The notes under the pieces: generated by a model
Told to the model about the DNA's origin: nothing
Databases searched by the model: none
The model's input: only the letters and a program-made list of their open reading frames with translations
Made by a program: the position numbers and the translations under genes
From: Lycorma delicatula
Lineage: Eukaryota; Arthropoda; Insecta; Hemiptera; Fulgoridae
DNA length: 64,000 nt
Direction of reading: 5' to 3'
NCBI RefSeq assembly: GCF_047948215.1
Contig: NC_134460.1
Coordinates: 12,047,001-12,111,000 of the forward strand
Part shown: positions 34,076 through 47,485 of the stretch, one piece after another
How the letters are laid out: the number at the start of each line of letters is the position of its first letter
Numbering within the stretch: position 1 is the first letter of the stretch

Positions 34076-37000
34076 TCTTTTTTACGGAGTACTGCGGGCG
34101 TAGTGAAAATAGTCTAGCGGTCATGTTCCTGTTTATAGAATATCTGTTGTTGGGTAAAGTTAAAAAAAACACACAGCTAGTATTTGCCAAAAGAAATTGG
34201 ACTTTAATGAAAACAAATGAATTTATGTTATAATTATCATAACCTTAAAAACTAAAAAGAAATTATGAAAATAACATAATTTAATGATACATGAGAATAT
34301 CAACTGAAATCAGCGTCTGAACAATGATAGTTAAATGAAAAAATACATGAATATACGCTTCTAAATACAGATTTTGACAATATACATTTTTGACAAAGCC
34401 TGAAAGAGAACATGAAACACCTTAATTTAAATTATAACTTTAGAAAAATATAACATCAATAAACATAGTATGTCTGAAAAACTATTGCATTGCTGACAAA
34501 TGCTGTAATATTGAAAAATTAGCGATGAACAAATGTCATTAACTTAGAAAATTAAATTACAATAAATCTTAATTAGCACTGGCCTTTCCTGATTTATGAA
34601 CCACAAACTTAACATTAAATAATATAAAAATGTAATTCTAGTTTAACGTATAAAAAGGACACAATAATATTATAGTACGAAAGAGTTAATTACAATATAA
34701 TCACACTGAAATTAATTGAGCACATGAAATAGGTTGCAGCTGAACGATGACAACCTTATGTAAGTAACCTGTCGTGACTGTACTTAAGTGAAATTGAAAC
34801 TTGAAAGGCATAGGTATGATGAACTGAATGTTCCACAAATTTGAATGATAAGATAATGGTTTAACGTAATAAGTAATGAAAAACTGAACTTGCTTGTAGC
34901 ACACAAATATTAGCCAGAGATGAACTCGTAAAAGCAAGTACAGAAGAATACCTATGTAATCCTGGGCGTAGTCCGCACTGGTGTATCAGGAATACAGAGG
35001 TGTGATGTGGTTTGGTGGTAGAATGATGCGTAGAATCTCAGATGTGTAGTGACGAGTATTGAGATTCTGCTTGAATGAGAATGTTACCACAAAGTTTGCA
35101 GGAGAGTATGGCCATAGGCGACTGCACTGGTGAGATGGCGAAAGAAAAAGGGGGGTAACCAGATCCAGGTAGTGGACAGGAGAGAGTGTGTGTAAAAGAC
35201 AAGAGATGTGTGCATGTATTAGTAAGGGGACGAAAGAATAACGGGTGTATGAAAAGGGTAGACAAAAATAACTCGATAGAAGAATGAACGCGGTCGCAAA
35301 GTATGGCGGAGGGAGGGTCGAACACAAGACCAATTAATAGAAACAGATAGATTTGACAGACACAAAAATTCGAAACAAAGCGAAGTTTAACATTCCAGTA
35401 ATAATACAACGGGACCCACCCTAGCTTGGAATTCGTGGAAAATAACGGAAACTTTATGCCAGAATGGCGTAAACATCTGTTATCCAATATTTAGTGTTTA
35501 TCTCTTAATTACTATGAGTTTTATTGATGCTAATGACTTTATAGTTGATGCGACTATAAACAAACAATGAAAAAATAAATTAAAATATCTTTTTTTTGTT
35601 TGTATATAATTGGTAAAGTACTTGCCAAAAGTTATTAAATTGTTAATAATGTAGTTTATAATTTTGTATCAACTTTTAAAAATTAAAATTTAAAGATGGT
35701 TTTTAATATATATATAATATATTTTTAATTTATTTAATTTTAATAATAATGATGTACACAAAATATTTTTATTTATTGTAAATTTTATTGATTTTTTAAA
35801 AGTAATCTTTAAAGGTATGAATAAAAGCCTGTTTAATGAGTTTATAGAGAATTTTTTATTACAGCATACTTATAGTTCAAAATTTGAAACTGACTGTTAG
35901 TTGTTGCTTTTTAGAAATCATATTCAAAAATTTCTGTCTCGTTCATTATGATTATTTTTAAATAACCAATATATTTTCAGGTGGATTACTCTTTTAAAAT
36001 ATTTTTCACTTGTATAGAACGAATATTTAATAAAAAGATTTGTCAAATTGTATTAACCAGTAATTTCATTTCTTTAGCAAATGAAACTATGGCCGTAGGT
36101 GTTTTATAAGAATAAATAAAAAAAGCTAAACTTTTTAAAGGCAGCTCTTAGATTTTATCGATAATTTGTTACATTGTAAATTAAATAAAACAAAATAATT
36201 TCTTCTGAGACTCGCAGGTGATCGAAAGATGTTTATGTTTTTTTAAGAATATTATTGAAAACAGAAATATGGAGGAGAGAAAAAGAGGAAATGAAACAAT
36301 GTTTCCAAAAAAAATACATAAAAATGAAAGATTACGTTTTTCTAAAAATATTTCAGTTTGGAAATATTGTAAATTGGTTTTGAGTTGAAAGAAGAAGTGG
36401 GATGGAGAGTTTATGTGGAGAGGTAATCTGATAAAAGATTATTTTATTCGATTACGTTTTGCTTTCTTCTTGGATTGCTCGTACCGAGAGTTTGTATAAC
36501 GTTTCATCATTATTTTCATTATAAATACTGATAATAATTATTTAATCGAAATGCGCATTTAATAGCAGATAATTTTCTTTATATCGACGATTCTTTACTT
36601 TTCTTTTAGTTGTTTTATTCCAATAACCGTTTATCGTAGCTCTTTTATTTGAATGTTTAATTACATTGATTTTGAAAAATCGTTGAATTTACTTCAAAAA
36701 TGTAATATTCAAATAATATACAATTTGCATATACACATTTTTAGCTGCTATTTTACGATTTAACTTAGGTAAATTAACTGTAATAAAAATTATCCTTGAC
36801 CTTTTATAGGTAACACGGAACTATAAAAGTGGTATAACTAATAAAAAAATTTAATAAAAGATTTTATTACTCGAGTGTTATCATTATAACAAATATTAAA
36901 ATCAAATCGCTTTCTGATTATAATAATTAACAGGTAATTCTTTTTTACGAAAATTTTAATTTATTGTAAAAAAATCATTCAAAATTATAAATTATAATAA

Positions 37001-37762
37001 TAAATTCATTTTTATTTTGGAAGGAATGTATAATTGTATTTTTTTCCTCAGTTATATTAAAATCTATTAATTTTCCTTAAAGAGGACATATTTACAAAAA
37101 TAGTATAATGCTGTAAAAATGGAAAATAAAATTAAGCTATAATTTTTTATGACCGCTTGAATATAATGGTTGTTGTTACGAGAAATAAATACGTATTTTG
37201 AAAGATTTAAGTTCGTTTTTTACTAAATATATATTGGAATATGAGTGTGGGGTTTTTTTTTTAATTATGCAATAGTTCACAACATATAAAAGAAATATAT
37301 ATTCTAGTCGTAAAATACAGCATATATATTTTATAGTTAATCCTTTTTTTTTTTAATTTTATTATTTGAAAATGAAAATACGGCGCCTTCTAATTTATGT
37401 ATCACGGAATATCGTCTAGGTTAGACGTTAATATAACTACCGTTTCTTATAACACGACTGAACTTAATGTCATTGTTTTTATGTATGAATTTATTTTACA
37501 ATATGCCGTCGGTATCCATTTTAATGGTGATCTAACTTTTAAAATATTTGCCGTAAATTCTTACCGGGCTGGGAAAATCTATGAATGAGGAATTACTCAG
37601 ATGTAATAATTTAAAATTCTGGATATTAGTCGCATTATATATTTATTAGTTGGAATTTTTGTAACTTGTGTTTTTCTTATTAACAGTTAAAAAAAAAGAG
37701 GGTGATCTCATTTCCTTTTTGTCAGTTTTCTGACTCAAGAAACACTGTAAAGACTCCCTTTT
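34076..37762. other. Non-coding DNA with one GC-richer patch
   Basis: AT-rich except for 34960-35470, which is purine-rich on the plus strand with GT-rich and GA-rich stretches. Frames there are low-complexity and I see no domain. It could be part of an unrecognised element. No other structure. Confidence 0.4.
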
Positions 37763-38431
37763 TACTTCCTTGTACGAAGTAAAGGAAGTATTGTGATCGC
37801 GAAAAATTTCGGTTTTCAGATTTCAACGGAAATATTCATTTTAACCATCCATGAATCCATTTTGACTAATTTCGGCGTGACGTCTGTACGTACGTATGTA
37901 TGTATCTTCTTGCATAACTCAAAAACAATTAGCCGTAGGATGTTGAAATTTTGGATTTAGAACTTTTGTAACATCTATTTGTGTACCTCCCCTTTTGATT
38001 GCAATCGATTTGACCAGAAATGTCAAAAAAAAGCCCGAAATCCAATTTTTTTTCATATTGGATTTTTTATTTACTGAAGAAATAAGCCCTCATTGAGAGC
38101 TTTTCAACGATATAAGTGGTACTTATTTTCATTGAATTCAGAGTTATAGTCAAATAAAATTTTAATTAATGAAATATTTGGATTATACAAGGGGAAGGCA
38201 CATCGATTCGAATCAGACTTAATCTCCTTTTTTTAACTTTTTTTTAAATTTAAATATATTGATTTATTAATAATTATTAACCTCTGATTGTAAAAAAATT
38301 TTACGATAAATAATAATTCATTAATAACAATAAAAAAAAGAATATGGAAAAATATCAGAAGTTATGAATAAAATAAAATGTTACGTCTTGTAAAAATGTG
38401 TATATGTAATTTAATAGGCGTACAAGGAAGT
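37763..38431. mobile_element. Candidate non-autonomous element with hairpin end and 13-bp inverted termini
   Basis: Left end: TACTTCCTT (37763-37771), a 10-nt loop, and AAGGAAGTA (37782-37790), a perfect 9-bp stem, followed by TTGTGATCG. Right end: CGTACAAGGAAGT (38419-38431), the exact complement of ACTTCCTTGTACG at 37764-37776. The interior has no open frame and shows the tract GTACGTACGTATGTATGTAT. No clear target-site duplication. The hairpin plus TATTGTGAT layout matches the ends at 9411 and 53654. The class is unknown; the inverted ends suggest a DNA element, but the terminal hairpin would be unusual for an ordinary MITE. Confidence 0.5.
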
Positions 38432-39568
<1,137 letters not shown>

Positions 39569-39980
39569 TGTAAAAAAAATGTTTCAATTCTTTAAATTTT
39601 ATTTTTGAAACCGATGCCAAAGTACTACCACTAATTTGAAAACTACCAGTTAATTCGGTGTATACTTCAAGAAGTCCCGATTATTCAATTGGGACACAAT
39701 TTCATGTACAGTGCCTTTAAAAATAATTTTATTTTTAGTTTTATTTAAATACATTTACATAAAACGTTAACCGTACGAAAAAGAACCTATTCTGAAAAAA
39801 AAAGCGCAAAATTAAACAATCTACAGCTTGACTGAGGTTTGCTAATAAGTGATGTCAAGAGACCACTTTATTAGAGTGAGTTGTGACTCCGAAATATTAT
39901 AATTGGTTTTACTTTTTTTATTAAATTTTTGAATGTCAGCGCAACATCAATATAATATATCGTTATATTAAGTATTGCTA
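39569..39980. other. AT-rich DNA, no gene seen
   Basis: Nothing recognised. Confidence 0.6.
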
Positions 39981-40322
39981 AGTAATAGAAGCGATACCCA
40001 CCGGGTTGGTCTAGTGGTGAACGCGTCTTCCCAAATCAGCTGATTTGGAAGTCGAGAGTTCCAGCGTTCAAGTCCTAGTAAAGCCAGTTATTTTTATATG
40101 GACTTGAATACTAGATCGTGGATACCGGTGTTCTTTGGTTGTTGGGTTTTTCAATTAACCACGCATCTCAGAAATGGTCGAACTGATAATGTACAAGACT
40201 ACACTTCATTTACACTCATACATATCATCCTCATTCATCCTCTGAAGTATTATCTGAACGGTAGTTACCGGAGGCTAAACAGGAAAAAGAAAGAAAGAAG
40301 AAGAAAAGTAATAGAAGTGATA
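39981..40322 (+). mobile_element. tRNA-derived SINE, copy 6, with TSDs
   Basis: Body 39997-40306. Target-site duplications AGTAATAGAAGCGATA (39981-39996) and AGTAATAGAAGTGATA (40307-40322), one mismatch over 16 bp. A box, palindrome, B box and GAAAGAAAGAAG tail are intact. This is one of the best copies for a consensus. Confidence 0.93.
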
Positions 40323-41206
40323 GAAGGAAAGATTTCTTTAATTCTTCTACTTAAATCTCTTAATTTATTATTTAAAAATCTTTCACCCTTAAGTCGTCTA
40401 GTAAAATTTAGAATAAAACCATTACGGGAACTTTCTCTACAAAAAAACAAAAAAGAAACAGAATTATCAAAACCTAATCGATCTGATGACGAATAAGACT
40501 TGAATAGTTATTAATAAAATAGAATATACACGAATTAAACTGAAACATTATCTAATTTAGATTTTTGTTTTATTGAATTAAAAAAGAAACAATAGAGAAT
40601 AACATGAAATTATAGCGATGTATTTTATCTTTGAAATAATTTTTTCCTTTTCTATAATTTTTATTTCTAAGTTATTAATTCTATTTTATTCTCTTCCTCC
40701 CTATCTTATCGTATATTTTCCAATTTTATTATTTTTGGTTAATTTTATTTTAATATCGTAAAGAATACCTTAAAATTTTATTTTATACCGCTGTAAAAGC
40801 GCATAAAAATCGTTAGTATATTACAGTACTGATATTGAAATTGACTTATTCTATTTCAATTTGCTTGGAGTAATAATAGAAATGGTGCCTATGTGTCATA
40901 CTTCAGTTAAGGACAATTTAAATTTCTTAAAGGGAGTTTTATTATTGTGATAAATTACTTTTAACAACTTGGTATTCATGAAACTATATAATTACATTTT
41001 AAAGTTATTATTACTGGCGTATTTTATTCATAGACTTTTATTATCTCGCTATCGTACAGTTTTTTAATGCAAGAGTTAGAACACTGTATTATTGTATTTT
41101 AAAAACCTTTATTTAAAATTTTTATTAAAACTAGTTCTATTATTATTCCCTCTTCAAAAAAGGATAATTTTTCCTCCCCTTAAACGGTAACATATTTTCA
41201 GTTTGA
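40323..41206. other. AT-rich DNA, no gene seen
   Basis: Nothing recognised. Confidence 0.6.
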
Positions 41207-42437
41207 TTTTTTTTTTTTTTGTCTTCAGTCATTTGACTGGTTTGATGCAGCTCTCCAAGATTCCCTATCTAGTGCTAGTCGTTTCATTTCAGTATACCCT
41301 CTACATCCTACATCCCCAACAATTTGTTTTACATACTCCAAACGTGGCCTGCCTACACAATTTTTCCCTTCTACCTGTCCTTCCAATATTAAAGCGACTA
41401 TTCCAGGATGCTTCTTTCTTCATCTATTTGCCGCAATACCTCTTCATTTGTCACTTTATCCACCCATCTGATTTTTAACATTCTCCTATAGCACCACATT
41501 TCAAAAGCTTCTAATCTTTTCTTCTCAGATACTCCGATCGTCCAAGTTTCACTTCCATATAAAGCGACACTCCAAACATACACTTTCAAAAATCTTTTCC
41601 TGACATTTAAATTAATTTTTGATGTAAACAAATTATATTTCTTACTGAAGGCTCGTTTAGCTTGTGCTATTCGGCATTTTATATCGCTCCTGCTTCGTCC
41701 ATCTTTAGTAATTTTACTTCCCAAATAACAAAATTCTTCTACCTCCATAATCTTTTCTCCTCCTATTTTCACATTCAGCGGTCCATCTTTGTTATTTCTA
41801 CTACATTTCATTACTTTTGTTTTGTTCTTGTTTATTTTCACGGGATAGTTCTTGCGTAGGACTTCATCTATGCCGTTCATTGTTTCTTCTAAATCCTTTT
41901 TACTCTCGGCTAGAATTACTATATCATCGGTAAATCGTAGCATCTTTATCTTTTCACCTTGTACTGTTACTCCGAATCTAAATTGTTCTTTAACATCATT
42001 AACAGCTAGTTCCATGTAAAGATTAAAAAGTAACGGAGATAGGGAACGTCCTTGTCGGACTCCCTTTCTTATTAGGGCTTCTTTCTTATGTTCTTCAGTT
42101 GTTATTGTTGCTGTTTGGTTCCTGTACATGTTAGCAATTGTTCTTCTATCTCTGTATTTGAACCCTAATTTTTTTTAAATGCTGAACATTTTATTCCAGT
42201 CTACGTTATCGAAAGCCTTTTCTAGGTCTATAAACGCCAAGTATGTCGGTTTGTTTTTCTTTAATCTTCCTTCTACTATTAATCTGAGGCCTAAAATTGC
42301 TTCCCTTGTCCCTATATTTTTCCTGAAACCAAATTGGTCTTCTCCTAACACTTCTTCCACTCTCCTCTCAATTCTTCTGTATAAAATTCTAGTTAAGATT
42401 TTTGATGCATGACTAGTTAAACTAATTGTTCTGTATT
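41207..42437 (-). mobile_element. RTE-like LINE copy 6, with internal deletion
   Basis: Minus strand, poly(A) as the T run 41207-41220. A 55-bp deletion at about 41410, between two ATGC microhomologies, shifts the frame in the tail. A nonsense change (TTA to TAA) just after N-K-M-F-S-I, near 42176, is shared with the copy at 4142-5632. The catalytic motif C is altered to FTDDIVIL. It shares the RKNIGT variant with the copy at 23578. Readable frames are 41398-42129 and 42175-42437, the latter running into flank. Target-site duplication not clear. Confidence 0.95.
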
Positions 42438-43943
42438 TAAGATTGACTAAAATTTGTGTGAACCAAATAAACATATCGGATATTCGGATCAAAAAAGCAT
42501 CTTATTTGGATATTGCATGAAAACCTTTCAACCATAATTAGATATAAAAACATAATTAGATATTAAAAAATGGTAAATAACCATAAAAAACCTTTCAACC
42601 ATTAAAAATTAGTTATCGTATAATATGTAGTGTCTTTCGTACTGTTCATATAATTCCTAATTATTTATTAGATAAAATTATTAATAATTATTTATTAATA
42701 ATAAAAGAGTTTAATGATAAAAATTATAAAATAAAATATATAAATAATAAAATAATATATCTTGTAAATGGAGTTTACGTGAAAAAATAATCTTTTATCA
42801 ACTGCAGTAATTTTGGTTATCTGGTGTATAGTAAGTAAATTCATTGTATACATGTAACGTTAAAAACAACTGTTCCTCTTTTTCTCTCGATGATTAATTT
42901 ACCATATAAATTTGAAATTTGCGGATGGGAAGATGAAATGGAAATTTTGTAGCGTATGAAAAATGTGTTATATCTTTAAAAACATTATTTCTCTATAGCG
43001 GTAGGTTATCAGAACTATTATTTACCGATTCATCACGATTTCTCAAAATGAATTATAGTGCTGTATTGATTTTAACAATAATAAACAAAACTCTGAGGAA
43101 AAATGTTTAACAAAATCTAAAATCGATAAAGTTTTCGATTCTTACAAAAAACAAAATTCACAAATATTAAATAGAAAATAAATAAAAAACTACATTTAAA
43201 AAAACCCAAAAATTATGAAGCACAATAAAAAAATGAGGCGTTATATGTTAAGTTTTCGATAACTGCTTTGCAATCGAAATATACTTCTAAATTTAGATTT
43301 ATATATTTTGCAATCGGTTTTTACAGTTCTCTGATTTTATTTCAATAATCTTAATTAATTATAATTATTCTTGTTCTACATTTACGCATTACAAAAACTT
43401 TTAATGAAATAATTTATTGAATGAAATGTTTGTCAATTTATCCACATTAGTTCTATTGTTAATGAACAATGACAAAAAATGTAAAAAGTGAATTTTATTT
43501 TATAATTATTAGAAATGTTGATAGGTGTTTTTAAAGCTTAAGCATTACTACAAATAGAAATAAATTTTGGTATAGGCTTAAACACAAGATGAAGACTTAT
43601 AAGTAAAGATTATTTATTGTAGCCTACATATATGCCTAACCTAGGTTATATGAGGCTTCTCATTTATCTTTTAGAATTTATTTTTTCCTCACTTCTATTT
43701 TAACATCTGTCTATCTATCTATTCTTTATTTTACAGTTGAACGATATTTTTAAACTGATATTAAATTACCCGGTAACAGACAGTTTTGTCAGTATTTTTT
43801 TTAGAATAAGGTTAATAATTCCCAAGATAATTCCGTTAATTAACCCCTAAATAATATTTATAAAATGAATATTTAAGTTTAAATAAAAGGAACTGTTATT
43901 TTTACACGAATTTTAACGTAGAACTTTCAAACGTACTGACAAA
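42438..43943. other. AT-rich DNA, no gene seen
   Basis: Short direct duplications (AACCATAATTAGATA..., AAACCTTTCAACCAT) at 42525-42600. Otherwise nothing. Confidence 0.55.
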
Positions 43944-44672
43944 AAACTTTACTATCTGCTTCGATGTTAATTACATACCAAACTGATTAATATGCAAATA
44001 ATAATTTTGTAAAACTGTTTGGGATCATGAATAATGGAACTTTCTTCCCACAATCAGTTAAATTTTTTTTAACGTATTTTTCGTGGCAGAACTTCATATT
44101 GCATCAATGCTCTCTCCGACCGATATTTTTAAAACAGTAGTCGATAATATGGTAAAATTGTCGATATAATTGTAAAGTAGTCGATAAACTTTACTATCTG
44201 CTTCGATGTTAATTACATACCAAACTGATAATATGCAAATAATAATTTTGTAAAACTGTTTGGGATCATGAATAATGGAACTTTCTTCCCACAATCAGTT
44301 AAATTTTTTTTAACGAATTTTTCGTGGCAGAACTTCATATTGCATCAATGCTCTCTTCGACCGATATTTTTAAAACAGTAGTCGATAATACGGTAAAATT
44401 GTCGATATAATTGTAAAGTAGTCGATAAACTTTACTATCTGCTTCGATGTTAATTACATACCAAACTGATTAATATGCAAATAATAATTTTGTAAAACTG
44501 TTTGGGATCATCAATAATGGAACTCTTCCTATAATCAGTTAAATTTTTTTTAACGCATTTTTCGTGGCAGAACTTCATATTGCATCAATGCTCTCTTCGA
44601 CCAATATTTTTAAAACAGTAGTCGATAATACGGTAAAATTGTCGATATAATTGTAAAGTAATCGATAAACTT
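43944..44672. repeat. Tandem array, 3 units of about 241 bp
   Basis: Units start at 43944, 44186 and 44427, each opening AAACTTTACTATCTGCTTCG and ending in ATTGTAAAGTA(G/A)TCGAT. They differ by only a few substitutions and 1-7 bp indels. The minus-strand frame 44094-44294 inside it is not convincing coding sequence. The array could be a short satellite block or a tandem local duplication. Confidence 0.95.
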
Positions 44673-46282
44673 GAATAAAATGGCAGTAGTCGGTAATTAT
44701 ATTTGGATTATTTAGTGCTGAACACAGCAATAAATATATTAGGCCAACACTTTGAAATTACGTATATATATATTTTACTGAGAAATAAAAGTTTTGGAAT
44801 GTTTCAAGTAATATTCGTTTATATCACACAAAGTTTGTTATATAGTGTATGAAGTTTGACCTTGACTGATTTCCGTTGTAACCCACTGCGACATTATTGT
44901 TGCTACGGTACTAAACTTAAGACAATATAATAATAAACTCTATATAATTTTTGTGCAATACATATTGGACGAAAGGTAAAGAGGCATAAAAACGAAATGT
45001 TTTTTATGACCAATGTACGCTCTCTATTTAACTGTATAGATATACTAAACGAGAGTGAATTCTGAATGCGGAACTTATAAAATAGGGAGAAAACTGGCAG
45101 GGGGACTGATCGGAATAAAACTCAATCCACGTTCTTCAGATCACTTGTTCTTATCTAATATACAGAAGACTAACCGCTTAGCGCACTTCCACCATCCTGT
45201 CACACATGCGCATTTGAATCATCATTCTCGTTCGGTTAAACTCTTAAGTCACCTATAGAAGCTAGTTTTACAGATACAAGTTGTAACATTTTTGCATATT
45301 ACCCCGATTTCCGTTATCTAATCGTAAATATATTTAATAATTAAAAGAACTTTTTTTCATTTTTTGTTTTTTAATTTTTTTAATACATACCCCTTATTCG
45401 TGTTTTCCTGCGGTCTGTAATTGTACTTAATTCTATTTGCATTGCTCCCTACTTGTTCATTTAAATTTGCCTTTACAAACTGATGTAATAATAATACTTA
45501 ATAAATTTTCATGTTTTCTATGTTCTTTAATAGTTCAATAGTTTAATAGTTCAATAGTTCTTTAATATCTTGTTTTGCTCATTTATTTTTCTCACCACGT
45601 ATCCGCTATAATGCAAACAATATTAATAACACAATGGATGAATTATTTAATGAATATCCTCAGTATTTATTGCGTTAACAACACTACTGTTTGCGTATTT
45701 TGAACTAAAGTATACCGTTACAAGTATAGCAATTTCATAATGAGTTATTCAGCTATCTCAACCAGGAGAAGAAAACCCATCGATAAGTTTAGAGATAAAA
45801 AATAAAAAAGTTAATTTTGTTTAGTTAAAAATACAAATTAGTAAAAATAAAGTACGAAAGAAAACAAAACAATAAAACTTTGACCTGTATGATATAAAAT
45901 TTCATTTGTAAAGCAATTCAAGAAAGAAAGTACCGAAACGGAATCCGAAACCTGGTTTGACTACTATTCTGATTGGCTGGAATCACTTATCTCATAATAC
46001 TATGAAGCGATAATTAAACTCCATTTTATATTTATTTCTTAGTTATATTTTAATAGTTTCTTTATTATTCTATGCATTTTATCTCACAGAAGTACAATAT
46101 TATGAAACAAAATTGAAATTTTAAATATTCTTGAAATATTCGTTGGACAGCTATTTATATTTCGGAATACTTTAAAAAAATCAGAATTTTTTTGATGAAA
46201 TTTTTTATTATTTAATTACATACATTTTTATATATGAAAATTGTTAATTCTGTTATTTTAAGGAATTATAGCTTCAAAACCG
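44673..46282. other. AT-rich DNA, no gene seen
   Basis: A less AT-rich patch at 45050-45260 has no recognisable protein. Short duplications of TAGTTCAATAGTT lie near 45530-45560. Confidence 0.5.
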
Positions 46283-46283
46283 A

Positions 46284-46592
46284 ACGAACCGGGTTGGTCT
46301 AGTGGTGAACGCGTCTTCCCAAATCAGCTGATTTGGAAGTCGAGATTTCCAGCGTTGAAGTCCTAGTAAAGTCCTAGTAAAGTATTTTTGCACGGATTTG
46401 ATTACTAGATCGTGGATACCGGTGTTCTTTGGTGCTTGGATTTCAATTAACCACACATCTCAGGAACGGTCAAACTGAGACTGTGCAAAACTACACTTCA
46501 TTTACACTCATACATATCGTCCTCATTCATCCTCTGAAGTATTATATGAAAGGTAATTACCGGAAGCTAAACAGGAAAAAGAAAGAAAAAAA
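46284..46592 (+). mobile_element. tRNA-derived SINE, copy 7
   Basis: Main-family SINE with head, palindrome and tail. It carries a small tandem duplication of GTCCTAGTAAA at about 46359-46380, directly after the B box. No clean target-site duplication; the flanks GCTTCAAAACCG and GTTTTAAGAACCG are only loosely similar. Confidence 0.9.
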
Positions 46593-46802
46593 GTTTTAAG
46601 AACCGGGGAAATAACTGACCAATCTTCTTCCGGTTGATTTTAATCATTTACCTTGTTTACTACCAAAAGTAACGATAACATTTTAAATCTCAGTGGTTCT
46701 TTGCATTTTTATAAATCCATATTTTTTACAAATTTTCTGACATATTTTTAATTAATTAATATTTAAATTTATTTGAGCTTAGATATAATTTTTATTTGAA
46801 AT

Positions 46803-47485
46803 AAAATTGTATGATAGATATAAACTTAAGTTTAACGCAATTTTTTCAAATTAAATTTAATACTATTAAAAATCCTATCCTATTTTATTTTGCTCATTTT
46901 TTTTTTTTTATCAGACGTAATCGCAGATTTTTTTAAAGATTCTATCACGAATACAATTTCAGTTTGACGTATTTAAAATTGTATGATAGATATAAACTTA
47001 AGTTTAACGCAATTTTTCAAATTAAATTTAATACTATCAAAAATCCTATCCTATTTTATTTTGCTCATTTTTTTTTTATCAGACGTAATCGCAGATTTTT
47101 TTAAAGATACTATCACGAATACAATTTCAGTTTGACGTATTTAAAATTGTATGATAGATATAAACTTAAGTTTAACGCAATTTTTTCAAATTAAATTTAA
47201 TACTATTAAAAATCCTATCCTATTTTATTTTGCTCATTTTTTTTTTTATCAGACGTAATCGCAGATTTTTTTAAAGATTCTATCACGAATACAATTTCAG
47301 TTTGACGTATTTAAAATTGTATGATAGATATAAACTTAAGTTTAACGCAATTTTTTCAAATTAAATTTAATACTATTAAAAATCCTATCCTATTTTATTT
47401 TGCTCATTTTTTTTTTTATCAGACGTAATCGCAGATTTTTTTAAAGATTCTATTACGAATAAAATTTCAGTTTGACGTACTTAAA
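46803..47485. repeat. Tandem array, 4 units of about 170 bp
   Basis: Unit landmarks GTATGATAGATATAAACTTA occur at 46809, 46981, 47149 and 47319, spacings of 172, 168 and 170 bp. Each unit runs through AATCCTATCCTATTTTATTT, a variable T run, TCAGACGTAATCGCAG and CAGTTTGACGTA. Units are nearly identical apart from T-run length. A monomer near 170 bp is in the size range of many insect satellites, but this block has only four units. Confidence 0.96.

Noticed and set aside
35000..35490. Minus-strand frames of 115 and 149 codons as a gene
   Set aside because: Low-complexity S/L/P/H-rich translations of a purine-rich patch, overlapping each other in different phases, with no domain.
43944..47485. 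CRISPR array
   Set aside because: The repeats are 170-241 bp, directly adjacent without spacers, in eukaryotic DNA; these are tandem satellite-type arrays.
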